Below are positions 34,868 to 43,326 of a DNA stretch of 64,000 nucleotides, in pieces. The DNA lies in contig CAYXAA010000017.1 of NCBI GenBank assembly GCA_964462985.1, positions 1-64,000 of the forward strand, written 5' to 3'. This DNA is from CAYXAA01 sp964462985 (lineage in GTDB: Bacteria; Pseudomonadota; Alphaproteobacteria; Rhizobiales; Stappiaceae). Each line of letters starts with the position of its first letter. Position 1 is the stretch's first letter. The notes beneath the pieces are model-generated. The model saw only the letters and a list, made by a program, of their open reading frames with translations. It was not told the DNA's origin and searched no databases. The position numbers were made by a program, and so were the translations under genes.

Positions 34868-34974
34868 TAAACCGCTGGGCGCGGCGACCCACCGACTTAA
34901 GACTGCCGAGACCGCCGTTCACGATGGTCGCTGCAAGCCTTGGGGCCGGGCGGGGCTCTAAGCGCTTCCCTGCC

Positions 34975-36549
34975 TCACGCGGACTTCGCCGGCTCAGACA
35001 GCTTGCGCGCCTGGTCGATCCAGTCGTCACGCGCGATGCGCCCGCGGAAGTCGAGGCGCTGGTCGAGGGCCGCGATCTGTTCGTCAGTCAGCGAAGCGAT
35101 CTGCCAGAAGTGGAATATTCCAGCCGCATTGAGTGCCGCTTCGAGCTTGGGACCGATACCCGAGATGGCCTTGAGATCATCCGCGCCGCCCTGCGGTCTG
35201 GCGAGCAGAATGTTTTCGAGCGGCTCGCCCTTCGGCGAAACTGCAATCGCGCTCGCCTTGCCGTTTGTCCCGCCGCGCCTCACCTCACTTCGGTTCGACA
35301 GGACGAAGTCAATGATGCGCGGCGCGATCTCGGCGCGGAATCGGGAACCGTTGAAGACGCCGTAGTGGCCGACGTTCGGCTGTTCGTAATGCGCCTTCTT
35401 GTCGTCAGCGAGATTGGTGCACAGCGCATGCGCGGCTTTGGTCTGACCACGTCCGGTGATGTCGTCCTTCTCGCCTTCAATGGTAAGAAGGGCCGTATTC
35501 TTGATCTTTGAACAGTCCACCGGTTCGCCCAGATGCCGCATTTCGCCCTTGGGTAGCGCGTGCTCTATGAAGACGGTTTCCACCGTCTGCAGGTAGAACT
35601 CCGCGGTCAGATCCATCACCGCCAGATACTCGTCGTAGAATTCCCGATGCTTTTCGGCGCTGTCGCCATCGCCTTTCACGAGATGCTGAAAGAAGTCGCG
35701 ATGGGCAATCATGTGACGATCCAGGTTCATGCTCATGAAGCCCGACAGCTGCAGAAAGCCAGGATAGACCTCGCGCATGAAACCGCGGTGCGGGAAGGGC
35801 ACCGTCATGATTGCATTGCGGCGGAACCAATCAATTCCATTCTTCTCGGCAAGATCGTTGACCGCGGTCGGATTGATCCGCGAATCGATCGGCCCGCCCA
35901 TCAGCGTCATGGTTGACGGCGTATAGTCATCGCCGCGCGCTTCCATGATCGCCACTGCGGCGAGCACCGGCACGGACGGCTGGCACACGGCGACGACATG
36001 TGTGTCCTGGCCGAGGAAGTGCAGCATCGAGATGACGTAGTCGATGTAGTCGTCGAGGTCGAAGGCGCCGTCGCTGATCGGCACGACGCGGGCATCGACC
36101 CAGTCGGTGATGTAGACGTCGGCGCGTGGCAGCATCGTCTCGACCGTGCCGCGCAGCAGCGTGGCATAGTGACCGGACATCGGCGCGACAATCAGCATCT
36201 TGGGATCGTTGCGCCGGCCCGAGGTGACGCCACGTTCAAAATGGATCAGGTTGCAGAACGGCCGGCGCCACACAACCTCTTCGTGAACAGGAACGCGGAC
36301 ACCGCCGACCGTCGTATGTGTCAGTCCGAACTCAGGCTTGCCGTATCGACGCGTGGTACGTTCGACCAGCTCGCAGGCGGCCGCCACAGACCGGCCGTAG
36401 ATCGTGTGGGTGAGCGGGTTGAGCGGATTCTGGAAATACAGTCTCGTCATGTCCGCTGCCGCTCGGAACGGGCTGAGGGCGGCGTGGTTCAACTCATAGA
36501 GTTGATAGTAGGGCACGTGACCGAATCTCTCACTGGTTGTCCAGGCCAT
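34975..36549 (-). CDS. phaZ: Intracellular polyhydroxybutyrate depolymerase with C-terminal helix-hairpin-helix domain
   Basis: This 524-residue protein has an N-terminal PHB depolymerase part (about 1-420) with the cysteine nucleophile in HVVAVCQPSVPVL (about Cys189), as in the class of intracellular PhaZ enzymes that mobilise PHB granules. TALLTIEGEKDDITGRGQT and VGHYGVFNGSRF supply the acid and histidine. After a linker, about residues 455-515 form an added domain: DDLKAISGIGPKLEAALNAA, then FHFWQIASLTDEQIAALD. This helix-hairpin-helix module is also seen attached to other alphaproteobacterial proteins. Plain PhaZ proteins end near residue 420. The gene converges on mutS. Confidence 0.88.
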   Translation of the reverse strand: MAWTTSERFGHVPYYQLYELNHAALSPFRAAADMTRLYFQNPLNPLTHTIYGRSVAAACELVERTTRRYGKPEFGLTHTTVGGVRVPVHEEVVWRRPFCNLIHFERGVTSGRRNDPKMLIVAPMSGHYATLLRGTVETMLPRADVYITDWVDARVVPISDGAFDLDDYIDYVISMLHFLGQDTHVVAVCQPSVPVLAAVAIMEARGDDYTPSTMTLMGGPIDSRINPTAVNDLAEKNGIDWFRRNAIMTVPFPHRGFMREVYPGFLQLSGFMSMNLDRHMIAHRDFFQHLVKGDGDSAEKHREFYDEYLAVMDLTAEFYLQTVETVFIEHALPKGEMRHLGEPVDCSKIKNTALLTIEGEKDDITGRGQTKAAHALCTNLADDKKAHYEQPNVGHYGVFNGSRFRAEIAPRIIDFVLSNRSEVRRGGTNGKASAIAVSPKGEPLENILLARPQGGADDLKAISGIGPKLEAALNAAGIFHFWQIASLTDEQIAALDQRLDFRGRIARDDWIDQARKLSEPAKSA

Positions 36550-36687
36550 TCGCAGCCTTTCCGTGTTGCGTTGTTCATTTTCTTTATCGCAGTGCCAAAG
36601 GATATGGCATTTTTACCAAGCCCGACAACACAGTCGCCGTTCAAAAACAGCAGCATATTGAAAGGAAACAAACAAATTTTTGATTGA

Positions 36688-36717
36688 TGCAGCGCAGAAT
36701 TCCGGCGCTGCAGCGCA
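36688..36717. promoter_or_regulatory. Repeated TGCAGCGCA motif upstream of phaZ
   Basis: TGCAGCGCA occurs at 36688-36696 and 36709-36717. The second lies in the perfect palindrome GCGCTGCAGCGC (36705-36716). The motifs are 139-168 bases before the phaZ ATG. PhaR, the PHB-responsive repressor of alphaproteobacteria, is known to bind TGC-rich sequences, so a PhaR site is plausible. Read as RNA from the minus strand, TGCAGCGC and GCGCTGCA also form an 8-bp stem after hemW. There is no T-run behind it. Confidence 0.4.
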
Positions 36718-36790
36718 CAATCCCTTGAAATCGTTCACAGGTTAAGAATGTGCCGATTCGCGTCGGACGTGCAGGTGGAATGTGGAAAAA

Positions 36791-37948
36791 TCAGGCGGCA
36801 AGGTCGGCGACGACGGCATCGAGTACCAGCATTCCGGTCGATGTGACGCGCACGCGGTGGCCGTCGAGGCGCTCGATCATGCCATGCTCGACGAGCTGAT
36901 CAAGGCGCCGCGGGTCGAGCTTGCGCCCGACGCGGCGTTCGTAGCGGGTGAGATCAACGCCTTCGACAAGACGCAGGCCCATGAGCAGGAATTCGTCGCC
37001 CTGTTCTTCCGGCGTCAGGGCGATATTCTCCGCAAGTCCGTGTCCCTGCTGTTCGACCAACGCTAGCCAGGTTTCCGGGTGGCGCTCAGTCGCCGTGGCA
37101 TAACGCCCTGTTTCCGTATCGATCCGTCCGTGGGCTCCGGGACCGACACCTATATAGTCGCCGTAGCGCCAATAAACCAGGTTGTGGCGGCACTCGGCGC
37201 CCGGCATGGCGTGATTGGACACTTCATAGGCAGGCATGCCGCGGGCTCCGCACAGTTCCTGCGTTGCCAGGTAAAGATCGGCCGAAAGGTCCGGGTCCGG
37301 CACCGTGAGCTTGCCTGCCCGCTGCAGTTCGAAGAAGGGCGTACCTTCCTCGATGGTGAGCTGGTAGAGCGACAGGTGGTCGGCAGCGAGATCGATCGCG
37401 GCGCCAAGCTCGCGTCGCCAGTCCTCGATCGTCTGACCGGGACGGGCGTAGATCAGGTCGAAGGAGATCCGGGGAAAGGTGGTGCGTGCCGTTTCGATCG
37501 CCGCCCGGGCCTGGGCTCCATCGTGCAGGCGGCCGAGCAGCTTGAGATCTCGGTCGTGGAGCGACTGTACGCCGAGCGAGACCCGGTTGACGCCGGCGGC
37601 GCGGTAGCCGCGGAAGCGGCCAGCCTCTACGCTGGAGGGATTGGCCTCGAGAGTGACCTCGACATCGGGGGCGACCGACCACAGTCGCTGAATGGCATCA
37701 AGGACCCGCCCGACCGTCCCGGGCTCCATCAGGGAGGGCGTGCCGCCACCGAGAAATACTGATTGCACGGTCCGGTTCGACGTTTGCGCCGCGAAGTGCT
37801 CCAGTTCGCGCTCAAAGGCGGCGGCGAACCGAGCCTGGTCGACACTCGTGTGGCGAACATGGCTGTTGAAGTCACAATAAGGGCACTTGGCCGCACAGAA
37901 CGGCCAATGCACATAGATCCCGAAACCTGCTTCCAGCACAGCGGTCAT
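36791..37948 (-). CDS. hemW: Radical SAM heme chaperone HemW
   Basis: This 385-residue radical SAM protein, formerly annotated as oxygen-independent coproporphyrinogen oxidase-like, has the cluster motif PFCAAKCPYCDFNSH (CxxxCxxC at about residues 18-25) and LGGGTPSLM. SLGVQSLHDRDLKLLGR and the C-terminal HemN-like helical domain follow. It lacks the extra N-terminal residues of true HemN; HemW proteins bind heme and deliver it to respiratory proteins. The ATG overlaps the rdgB stop by 4 bases, placing it in the rph-rdgB-hemW run usual for this order. Confidence 0.92.
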   Translation of the reverse strand: MTAVLEAGFGIYVHWPFCAAKCPYCDFNSHVRHTSVDQARFAAAFERELEHFAAQTSNRTVQSVFLGGGTPSLMEPGTVGRVLDAIQRLWSVAPDVEVTLEANPSSVEAGRFRGYRAAGVNRVSLGVQSLHDRDLKLLGRLHDGAQARAAIETARTTFPRISFDLIYARPGQTIEDWRRELGAAIDLAADHLSLYQLTIEEGTPFFELQRAGKLTVPDPDLSADLYLATQELCGARGMPAYEVSNHAMPGAECRHNLVYWRYGDYIGVGPGAHGRIDTETGRYATATERHPETWLALVEQQGHGLAENIALTPEEQGDEFLLMGLRLVEGVDLTRYERRVGRKLDPRRLDQLVEHGMIERLDGHRVRVTSTGMLVLDAVVADLAA

Positions 37949-38586
37949 GGTGTCTTAAGCAATGCCGCTTCGAACTTGGCGAAGGCTCGCGCACGGTGCG
38001 ACCGCCGGTGCTTCTCCTCTGCCGGCATTTCCCCGAAGGTCCTGTCATCGTCCTCGGGCACGAACATCGGATCGTAGCCGAAGCCGTTGACCCCGCGCGG
38101 CGGCCAGACGCAGTGACCCGCGATTTCACCGCGGAACAGTGACACCGAGCCGCCGGGCCGGGCGAGGCAGAGCACAGCGACGAAGCGCGCCCGCCGTCGT
38201 TCCGGGGTTGCGGCGCCCATGGCCTGCAGTTTTTCCTCGACGGTGCGCATCGCCATGGAAAAGTCCTTGCCCGGTCCGGCCCAGCGGGCCGAGAGGACTC
38301 CGGGATCGCCGCCGAGCGCATCGACGCAAAAGCCGCTGTCGTCGGCAAGCGCCGGCAGGCTAGCGGCCTCACAGGCAGCGCGTGCCTTCAGTTCGGCATT
38401 GGCCTCGAACGTGTCACCGGTCTCTTCCGGTTCCGGCAGGCCGAGTTCGCCGGCAGAGACAACCTCTAAGCCGTAAGGCGCAAGGAAGGCACGGATTTCA
38501 CGCAGCTTGCCGGCGTTGTGGCTCGCCAGCACGAGGCGCCGGTCCGCTGGATCGGCTGCAATCATCGGCTGGTCATCTCCCGCCAT
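37945..38586 (-). CDS. rdgB: dITP/XTP pyrophosphatase (RdgB/HAM1)
   Basis: RdgB removes non-canonical purine nucleoside triphosphates such as dITP and XTP before they enter DNA. The 213-residue product has LVLASHNAGKLREIRAFL (nucleotide-binding start), ETGDTFEANAELKA, LADDSGFCVDALGG with the metal-binding Asp pair, and GFGYDPMFVPEDDDRTFGEM. It lies 2 bases downstream of rph and overlaps hemW by 4 bases. Confidence 0.95.
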   Translation of the reverse strand: MAGDDQPMIAADPADRRLVLASHNAGKLREIRAFLAPYGLEVVSAGELGLPEPEETGDTFEANAELKARAACEAASLPALADDSGFCVDALGGDPGVLSARWAGPGKDFSMAMRTVEEKLQAMGAATPERRRARFVAVLCLARPGGSVSLFRGEIAGHCVWPPRGVNGFGYDPMFVPEDDDRTFGEMPAEEKHRRSHRARAFAKFEAALLKTP

Positions 38587-38588
38587 CG

Positions 38589-39305
38589 TCAGAGGATCGC
38601 CATCTTCTGCAATTCGACCAGCCTGGCGATCCCGGTCTTCGCGAGGCCGAGCAGCTGGTAGAATTCTTCTTCGGTAAAAGGCGCGCCCTCGGCGGTGCCT
38701 TGAATCTCGACGATCCCGCCTCGGCCGGTCAGGACGAAATTGGCGTCGGTCTCGGCTTCGGAATCCTCGGCATAGTCGAGGTCGAGCACCGGCGTGCCGC
38801 GGTAGAGACCGCAGGAGACGGCGGCGACGTGATCCTGCAGCACGGGCGCTGTGACCATGTCCCGGGCCTTCATCCAGGCAAGGCAGTCGCTGAGCGCTAT
38901 CCAGGCGCCCGTGATCGAGGCGGTGCGGGTGCCACCGTCGGCCTGGATCACATCACAGTCGACCGTGATCTGGCGTTCACCGAGCGCCTGCAGGTCGACA
39001 ACGGCTCGGAGTGACCGACCGATCAGCCGCTGAATCTCCAGCGTACGGCCGGATTGCTTGCCGGCCGAAGCCTCACGTCTCGTACGCTCGGTGGTCGCGC
39101 GCGGCAGCATGCCGTATTCGGCCGTCACCCAGCCTCGGTTCTGGCCGCGCAGCCACGGCGGCACGCGCTCCTCGAGGCTCGCTGTGCACAGCACGTGGGT
39201 GTCGCCGAATTTCACCAGGCACGAGCCTTCGGCATGTTTAGAGACATTGCGCTCCAGCGTCACGGCACGCATCTCGTCGGGCGCACGTTTCGACGGTCGC
39301 ATCAA
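38589..39305 (-). CDS. rph: Ribonuclease PH
   Basis: RNase PH trims the 3' ends of tRNA precursors by phosphorolysis. The 238-residue product starts MMRPSKRAPDEMRAVTLER and has PPWLRGQNRGWVTAEYGMLP, EIQRLIGRSLRAVVDLQAL, DCDVIQADGGTRTASITGA and LDYAEDSEAETDANFVL, all standard. It is divergent from hrcA, as usual in Hyphomicrobiales, with 190 bases between the chosen starts. Confidence 0.96.
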   Translation of the reverse strand: MMRPSKRAPDEMRAVTLERNVSKHAEGSCLVKFGDTHVLCTASLEERVPPWLRGQNRGWVTAEYGMLPRATTERTRREASAGKQSGRTLEIQRLIGRSLRAVVDLQALGERQITVDCDVIQADGGTRTASITGAWIALSDCLAWMKARDMVTAPVLQDHVAAVSCGLYRGTPVLDLDYAEDSEAETDANFVLTGRGGIVEIQGTAEGAPFTEEEFYQLLGLAKTGIARLVELQKMAIL

Positions 39306-39495
39306 GATTCCTTCCTCAGATCACAGGGTCCTGCCGGGCGCCGGATCGCGAGCGTCTTGTATCGCTGCCGGCCGCGGCCCGTCAAAGGGTCGCTTGCGGA
39401 ATTGAGCATGATTGTCCCTATATCTTAAAGTGACCCCCGAGCCGCCGTGCAACAACGCGATCGGCTCGGTGCCAACATCGGAGATGAGGAACACC

Positions 39496-40569
39496 GTGAC
39501 CATCGGCGCACCTTCCGTGAGCCTCAGCGAACTGGACCGACGTTCGCGTGAGATCTTTCGGCAGATCGTCGAGACCTATCTGGAGACCGGCGATCCGGTC
39601 GGCTCGCGCAATCTCGCGCGCAAGCTACCGATCCAGCTGTCGCCGGCGTCGATCCGCAATGTAATGTCGGATCTGGAGCACGCCGGGCTGCTTTATTCTC
39701 CGCATACTTCCGCGGGCCGGCTTCCGACCGAGGGCGGCCTGCGCTTCTTCGTCGACGCACTGCTGGAAGTCGGCGACCTGACGCAGGACGAGCGCTCGCA
39801 GATTGACATCAAGGTTCAGGCCTCAAAGAGCGCCCATTCGACCGAGCAATTGCTCACCGAGGCGAGCCAGATGCTGTCGGGCCTTTCCCGCGGCGCCGGT
39901 GTCGTGCTGACCCACAAGACCGACAAGCGGCTGCGCCATGTCGAGTTCGTCCGCATTGAACCGATGAAGGCGCTTGTCGTGCTCGTGTCCGAGGACGGCT
40001 CGGTGGAGAACCGCATTGTCGACCTGCCGGTCGGCGTGACACAGAGTGCGTTGGCCGAGGCCTCCAACTACCTGACCACGCTGATTCGCGGCCGAACACT
40101 TGCGGAGGCACGGCGCGAGCTTGAGGCACAGGAGCAGCAGAAGCGCGCCGAGCTCGATCGGCTGACCGCCAAGGTGGTGGCCGCCGGAGTCGCTGTCTGG
40201 TCCGGCAACGAGGATCCGGCTGACGGCGGCACGCTGATCGTGCGCGGCCGGTCCAATCTGCTCGCCGATCTCGAGGCGGCGGAGGATCTGGAACGGATCC
40301 GACTGCTGTTCGACGACCTGGAGAACAAGCGCGAACTCGTTCAGTTGCTTGGGCTCGCCGAAGCCGGGGAAGGCGTGCGCATCTTCATCGGCTCCGAGAC
40401 CAAACTGTTCTCGCTGTCAGGCTCCTCGTTAGTGGTGTCACCCTACCGTGACAGCGAGCAGCGCATTGTCGGCGTGCTCGGCGTCATCGGGCCGACGCGC
40501 TTGAATTATGCGCGCGTCATTCCGATGGTCGACTATACCGCCAAGCTCGTCGGCCGACTCATCGGCTGA
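39496..40569 (+). CDS. hrcA: Heat-inducible transcription repressor HrcA
   Basis: HrcA represses chaperone genes by binding CIRCE elements. The 357-residue product has the N-terminal winged helix (DRRSREIFRQIVETYLETGD, PVGSRNLARKL, SPASIRNVMSDLEHAGLLYS) and the C-terminal GAF-like region with IGSETKLFSLSG and GVLGVIGPTRLNYARVIPMV. The GTG at 39496 has GAGGAA about 6 bases upstream; an ATG at 39484 is an alternative with poor spacing. No CIRCE inverted repeat is visible in front of it. The gene usually next to it, grpE, is absent: a moeB-like gene follows. Confidence 0.93.
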   Translation: MTIGAPSVSLSELDRRSREIFRQIVETYLETGDPVGSRNLARKLPIQLSPASIRNVMSDLEHAGLLYSPHTSAGRLPTEGGLRFFVDALLEVGDLTQDERSQIDIKVQASKSAHSTEQLLTEASQMLSGLSRGAGVVLTHKTDKRLRHVEFVRIEPMKALVVLVSEDGSVENRIVDLPVGVTQSALAEASNYLTTLIRGRTLAEARRELEAQEQQKRAELDRLTAKVVAAGVAVWSGNEDPADGGTLIVRGRSNLLADLEAAEDLERIRLLFDDLENKRELVQLLGLAEAGEGVRIFIGSETKLFSLSGSSLVVSPYRDSEQRIVGVLGVIGPTRLNYARVIPMVDYTAKLVGRLIG

Positions 40570-40601
40570 TCGTGCAAACCGCATCGAACCAGAAAGCCGA
40601 C

Positions 40602-41405
40602 ATGACGCTCAGCCCCGCCGAACTCGAACGCTACGCCCGTCACATCGTGCTTCGGGACGTCGGGGGGCCCGGTCAGCAGCGTCTGAAGGCGGCGCGGGTG
40701 CTGGTCATTGGTGCCGGCGGGCTTGGTGCGCCGGTGCTGCAATACCTCGCTGCCGCCGGAGTCGGCACGCTTGGCATTGTCGACGACGACACCGTTTCGC
40801 TCTCGAACCTGCAACGTCAGGTTATCCACGACACCGAGTCACTTGGCGAGCCTAAAGTGGCGAGCGCAGCCGCAGCGATCGCTCGTCTCAACCCGCACGT
40901 CGCGGTAGAGCCGCATCCGGTCCGTTTGCGGCCGGAAAATGCGCTCGCTCTTGTATCGCGCTACGACCTGGTGATTGACGGCTCCGACAACTTCGCCACG
41001 CGGTATCTCGTCTCGGATGCCTGTTTCTTCGCGGCAAAGCCGCTGGTCACTGGCGCCATCGGTCAGTTCGATGGCTCGCTCACCCTGCTGAAACCCCACG
41101 AGACCGACGCGTCAGGCAAGCCCAATCCGACCTATCGCTGCCTGTTTCCGTCGCGGCCGCCGGAAGGCCTGCTGCCCACCTGCGCCGAGGCTGGCGTGCT
41201 CGGTGTGTTGCCGGGCACGATCGGGGCGTTGCAGGCGCTCGAAGCCATCAAGGACATCGTCGGGTTCGGTGAGGGGCTGCTCGCCCGTCTGCTCCTGTTC
41301 GATGCTCGCTCCATGCGCTTCGAAACGGTGCGCTACGCCTGGTCGCCGGACAACCCGCTGAACGGCCGGAATCCGAAGACTTTCTCCGAACTGGCTGGGG
41401 CCTGA
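40602..41405 (+). CDS. moeB: MoeB/ThiF-family adenylyltransferase
   Basis: This 267-residue E1-like enzyme would adenylate the C-terminus of a small sulfur carrier such as MoaD or ThiS for molybdopterin or thiamine synthesis. The Rossmann motif VLVIGAGGLGAPVLQYLAAA (about residues 33-52) and substrate arginines in SLSNLQRQVIHD are clear. PTCAEAGVLGVLPGTIGALQ is a family hallmark. Of the four zinc cysteines in E. coli MoeB (two CxxC) only one remains (TYRCLF; then PDNPLNG). A GTG at 40572, 3 bases after hrcA, is another possible start. Confidence 0.85.
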   Translation: MTLSPAELERYARHIVLRDVGGPGQQRLKAARVLVIGAGGLGAPVLQYLAAAGVGTLGIVDDDTVSLSNLQRQVIHDTESLGEPKVASAAAAIARLNPHVAVEPHPVRLRPENALALVSRYDLVIDGSDNFATRYLVSDACFFAAKPLVTGAIGQFDGSLTLLKPHETDASGKPNPTYRCLFPSRPPEGLLPTCAEAGVLGVLPGTIGALQALEAIKDIVGFGEGLLARLLLFDARSMRFETVRYAWSPDNPLNGRNPKTFSELAGA

Positions 41406-41408
41406 CGC

Positions 41409-42152
41409 TTGCCACTCGTCTTCTTGCGGCGCCGTGCGGCCCCTCTCCCGGAACGACTCATGGTGGACGTCGGCTCGCGCCGGATTTCAGTGCGGCTGCG
41501 GCGAAGCACGAGGGCGAAGCGCTACCTGCTCAAGATACCAACCGACGGGTCCGAGCCGGTTCTCACAATGCCGGCCGGCGGTACGCTGGCGACAGCACAG
41601 CGCTTTGCCGATCGGCACGCCGGCTGGCTTGCGGCCCGCCTTGCCGAGCGGCCGGAACCGGTTGCTTTTGCACCGGGCGCGATCGTGCCGCTACGTGGCA
41701 GCGACCACCGTATCGTTGCCGCAGGACGGCTGCGCGGCCTGATCGAACTCGGCGACGATGCCGGCGTTCCGGTGCTGATCGTACCGGGCGCGCCGGAACA
41801 TATCGCCCGGCGGCTGACGGATTGGTTGAGGTCCGCGGCGCGCGCCGACCTCGATGCGGCCGTCGCCCGGCACACGGCGGTGCTTGGCCGCACGCATACC
41901 GGACTGACGATCCGCGACACACGCAGCCGCTGGGGCTCGTGCACCTCGTCCGGTCGGCTCTCGTTCTCCTGGCGCCTGGTGCTCGCGCCGCCCGAGATCC
42001 TTGACTATGTCGCTGCCCATGAAGTCGCTCACCTCGCCGAGATGAACCATGGCCCGGCATTTTGGCGGCTGTGTCGACAACTTGCGCCGCAAACTGACGC
42101 GGCACGCCTCTGGCTCAGGACGAACGGCGCACGGTTGCATTTATATGGATGA
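41409..42152 (+). CDS. YgjP-like M48-type metallopeptidase (DUF45)
   Basis: The 247-residue product has the zinc motif AAHEVAHLAEMNHGPAFW (HExxH with a third His), preceded by RDTRSRWGSCTSSGRLSFSW. These are hallmarks of the SprT/YgjP group of putative cytosolic metalloproteases with unknown substrates. A TTG at 41409 keeps the N-terminal FLRRRAAPLPERLMVDVG, which resembles relatives. The ATG at 41460 has a better ribosome site (GGAA) and would give 230 residues. It lies 3 bases after moeB and is probably in the same transcript. Confidence 0.85.
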   Translation: MPLVFLRRRAAPLPERLMVDVGSRRISVRLRRSTRAKRYLLKIPTDGSEPVLTMPAGGTLATAQRFADRHAGWLAARLAERPEPVAFAPGAIVPLRGSDHRIVAAGRLRGLIELGDDAGVPVLIVPGAPEHIARRLTDWLRSAARADLDAAVARHTAVLGRTHTGLTIRDTRSRWGSCTSSGRLSFSWRLVLAPPEILDYVAAHEVAHLAEMNHGPAFWRLCRQLAPQTDAARLWLRTNGARLHLYG

Positions 42153-42215
42153 ATCGGCTGCCGCTGACTGGCGTACACCTCGCCCTTGGCGGCGCCGAAG
42201 CCTATAGTCCCAGCC

Positions 42216-43325
42216 ATGAACGGGGCCCGGACCAGGACGCTGCGAACCGGCTGGACCACCGGCGCCTGTGCGGCGGCGGCGGCCAAGGCGGCGTATTACG
42301 CCCTGGTTACGGGGGAGTTTCCCGATCCTATCGAGATTACGCTGCCGAAAGGACAGCGTCCGGCCTTCGCCCTGGCCTGCGAGCAGCATGGCGAAGGATA
42401 CGCCCGGGCCGGGATCATTAAGGATGCGGGGGATGATCCGGACGTCACCCACGGCGCGACCGTGCTGTCGACTGTGCGCCGCGGTCCACCCGGATCGGGC
42501 GTCCGATTCTTTGCCGGACCCGGCGTCGGAACGGTGACACGGCCGGGCCTGCCAATCCCGCCCGGAGAACCGGCCATCAATCCCGTACCGCGACGAATGA
42601 TTGTGGCTGCCATTGCCGAAGTAGCGGAGTTGTTCGGTGCGCCCACTGATGTCGAGGTCGAGGTGTCGATCCCCGGCGGCGAACGGCTCGCCGAGAAGAC
42701 GATGAACCCCCGCCTCGGTATCATCGGAGGCCTTTCTGTGCTTGGCACCACCGGGATCGTGCGGCCCTTTTCCTGTGCGTCATGGATTGCGTCGATCCAT
42801 CGCGGCATCGACGTGGCGCGGGCGACCGGCCTGACCCATGTGGTCGGTGCCACCGGATCGACCTCGGAAGCCGTGGCCCGGGCGCGGCATAGCCTGCCGG
42901 AGGAAGCCTGCCTCGACATGGGCGATTTTGTCGGCGGCACGCTGAAATACCTGCGGGCCCATCCGGTACCGAGGCTGACTTTGGCAGGCGGCGTCGGCAA
43001 GTTCACCAAGCTGGCGCAGGGCGCACTCGACCTGCATTCCGGCCGCAGCCGGGTCGATTTCCATGCCCTCGCACTGCTGCTCGAGGAGGCCGGTGGGCCG
43101 GCCGACTTGGTTGCGTCCACGAGCGCGGCCAACACCGCCAAGGAGGTCTTCGACCAGGCTGCGAACGCTGGCATCGATCTTGGCGGATTGGTCGCACGCC
43201 GCGCCCGAATGATTGCCCGCAGCGTGTTGCGCGATGCGCCGGTCGATCTGGAGGTGATCGTCATCGACCGCAGCGGTGAAATCCTTGGCGTCGCCGGCTT
43301 CGACAAGTCTTGCGGAGAGCGCTGA
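42216..43325 (+). CDS. cbiD: Cobalt-precorrin-5B C1-methyltransferase
   Basis: CbiD methylates C1 of the corrin ring during cobalamin synthesis. The 369-residue product starts near LRTGWTTGACAAAAAKAAYY and has KDAGDDPDVTHGA, PRLGIIGGLSVLGTTGIVRP, THVVGATGSTSEAVAR and LTLAGGVGKFTKLAQGALDL, all typical. The start at 42216 is preferred; a TTG at 42186 would overlap nothing but adds residues before the conserved start. It is followed after 1 base by cobK. Confidence 0.93.
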   Translation: MNGARTRTLRTGWTTGACAAAAAKAAYYALVTGEFPDPIEITLPKGQRPAFALACEQHGEGYARAGIIKDAGDDPDVTHGATVLSTVRRGPPGSGVRFFAGPGVGTVTRPGLPIPPGEPAINPVPRRMIVAAIAEVAELFGAPTDVEVEVSIPGGERLAEKTMNPRLGIIGGLSVLGTTGIVRPFSCASWIASIHRGIDVARATGLTHVVGATGSTSEAVARARHSLPEEACLDMGDFVGGTLKYLRAHPVPRLTLAGGVGKFTKLAQGALDLHSGRSRVDFHALALLLEEAGGPADLVASTSAANTAKEVFDQAANAGIDLGGLVARRARMIARSVLRDAPVDLEVIVIDRSGEILGVAGFDKSCGER

Positions 43326-43326
43326 C

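Noticed and set aside
36688..36717. Intrinsic terminator for hemW
   Set aside because: The stem is good, but it is followed on the hemW strand by an A-rich rather than T-rich tract, so it does not fit a rho-independent terminator.
42153..42215. Cobalamin riboswitch before cbiD
   Set aside because: Only 63 bases of spacer and no B12-box (GCCACTG-type) or conserved stem was found.
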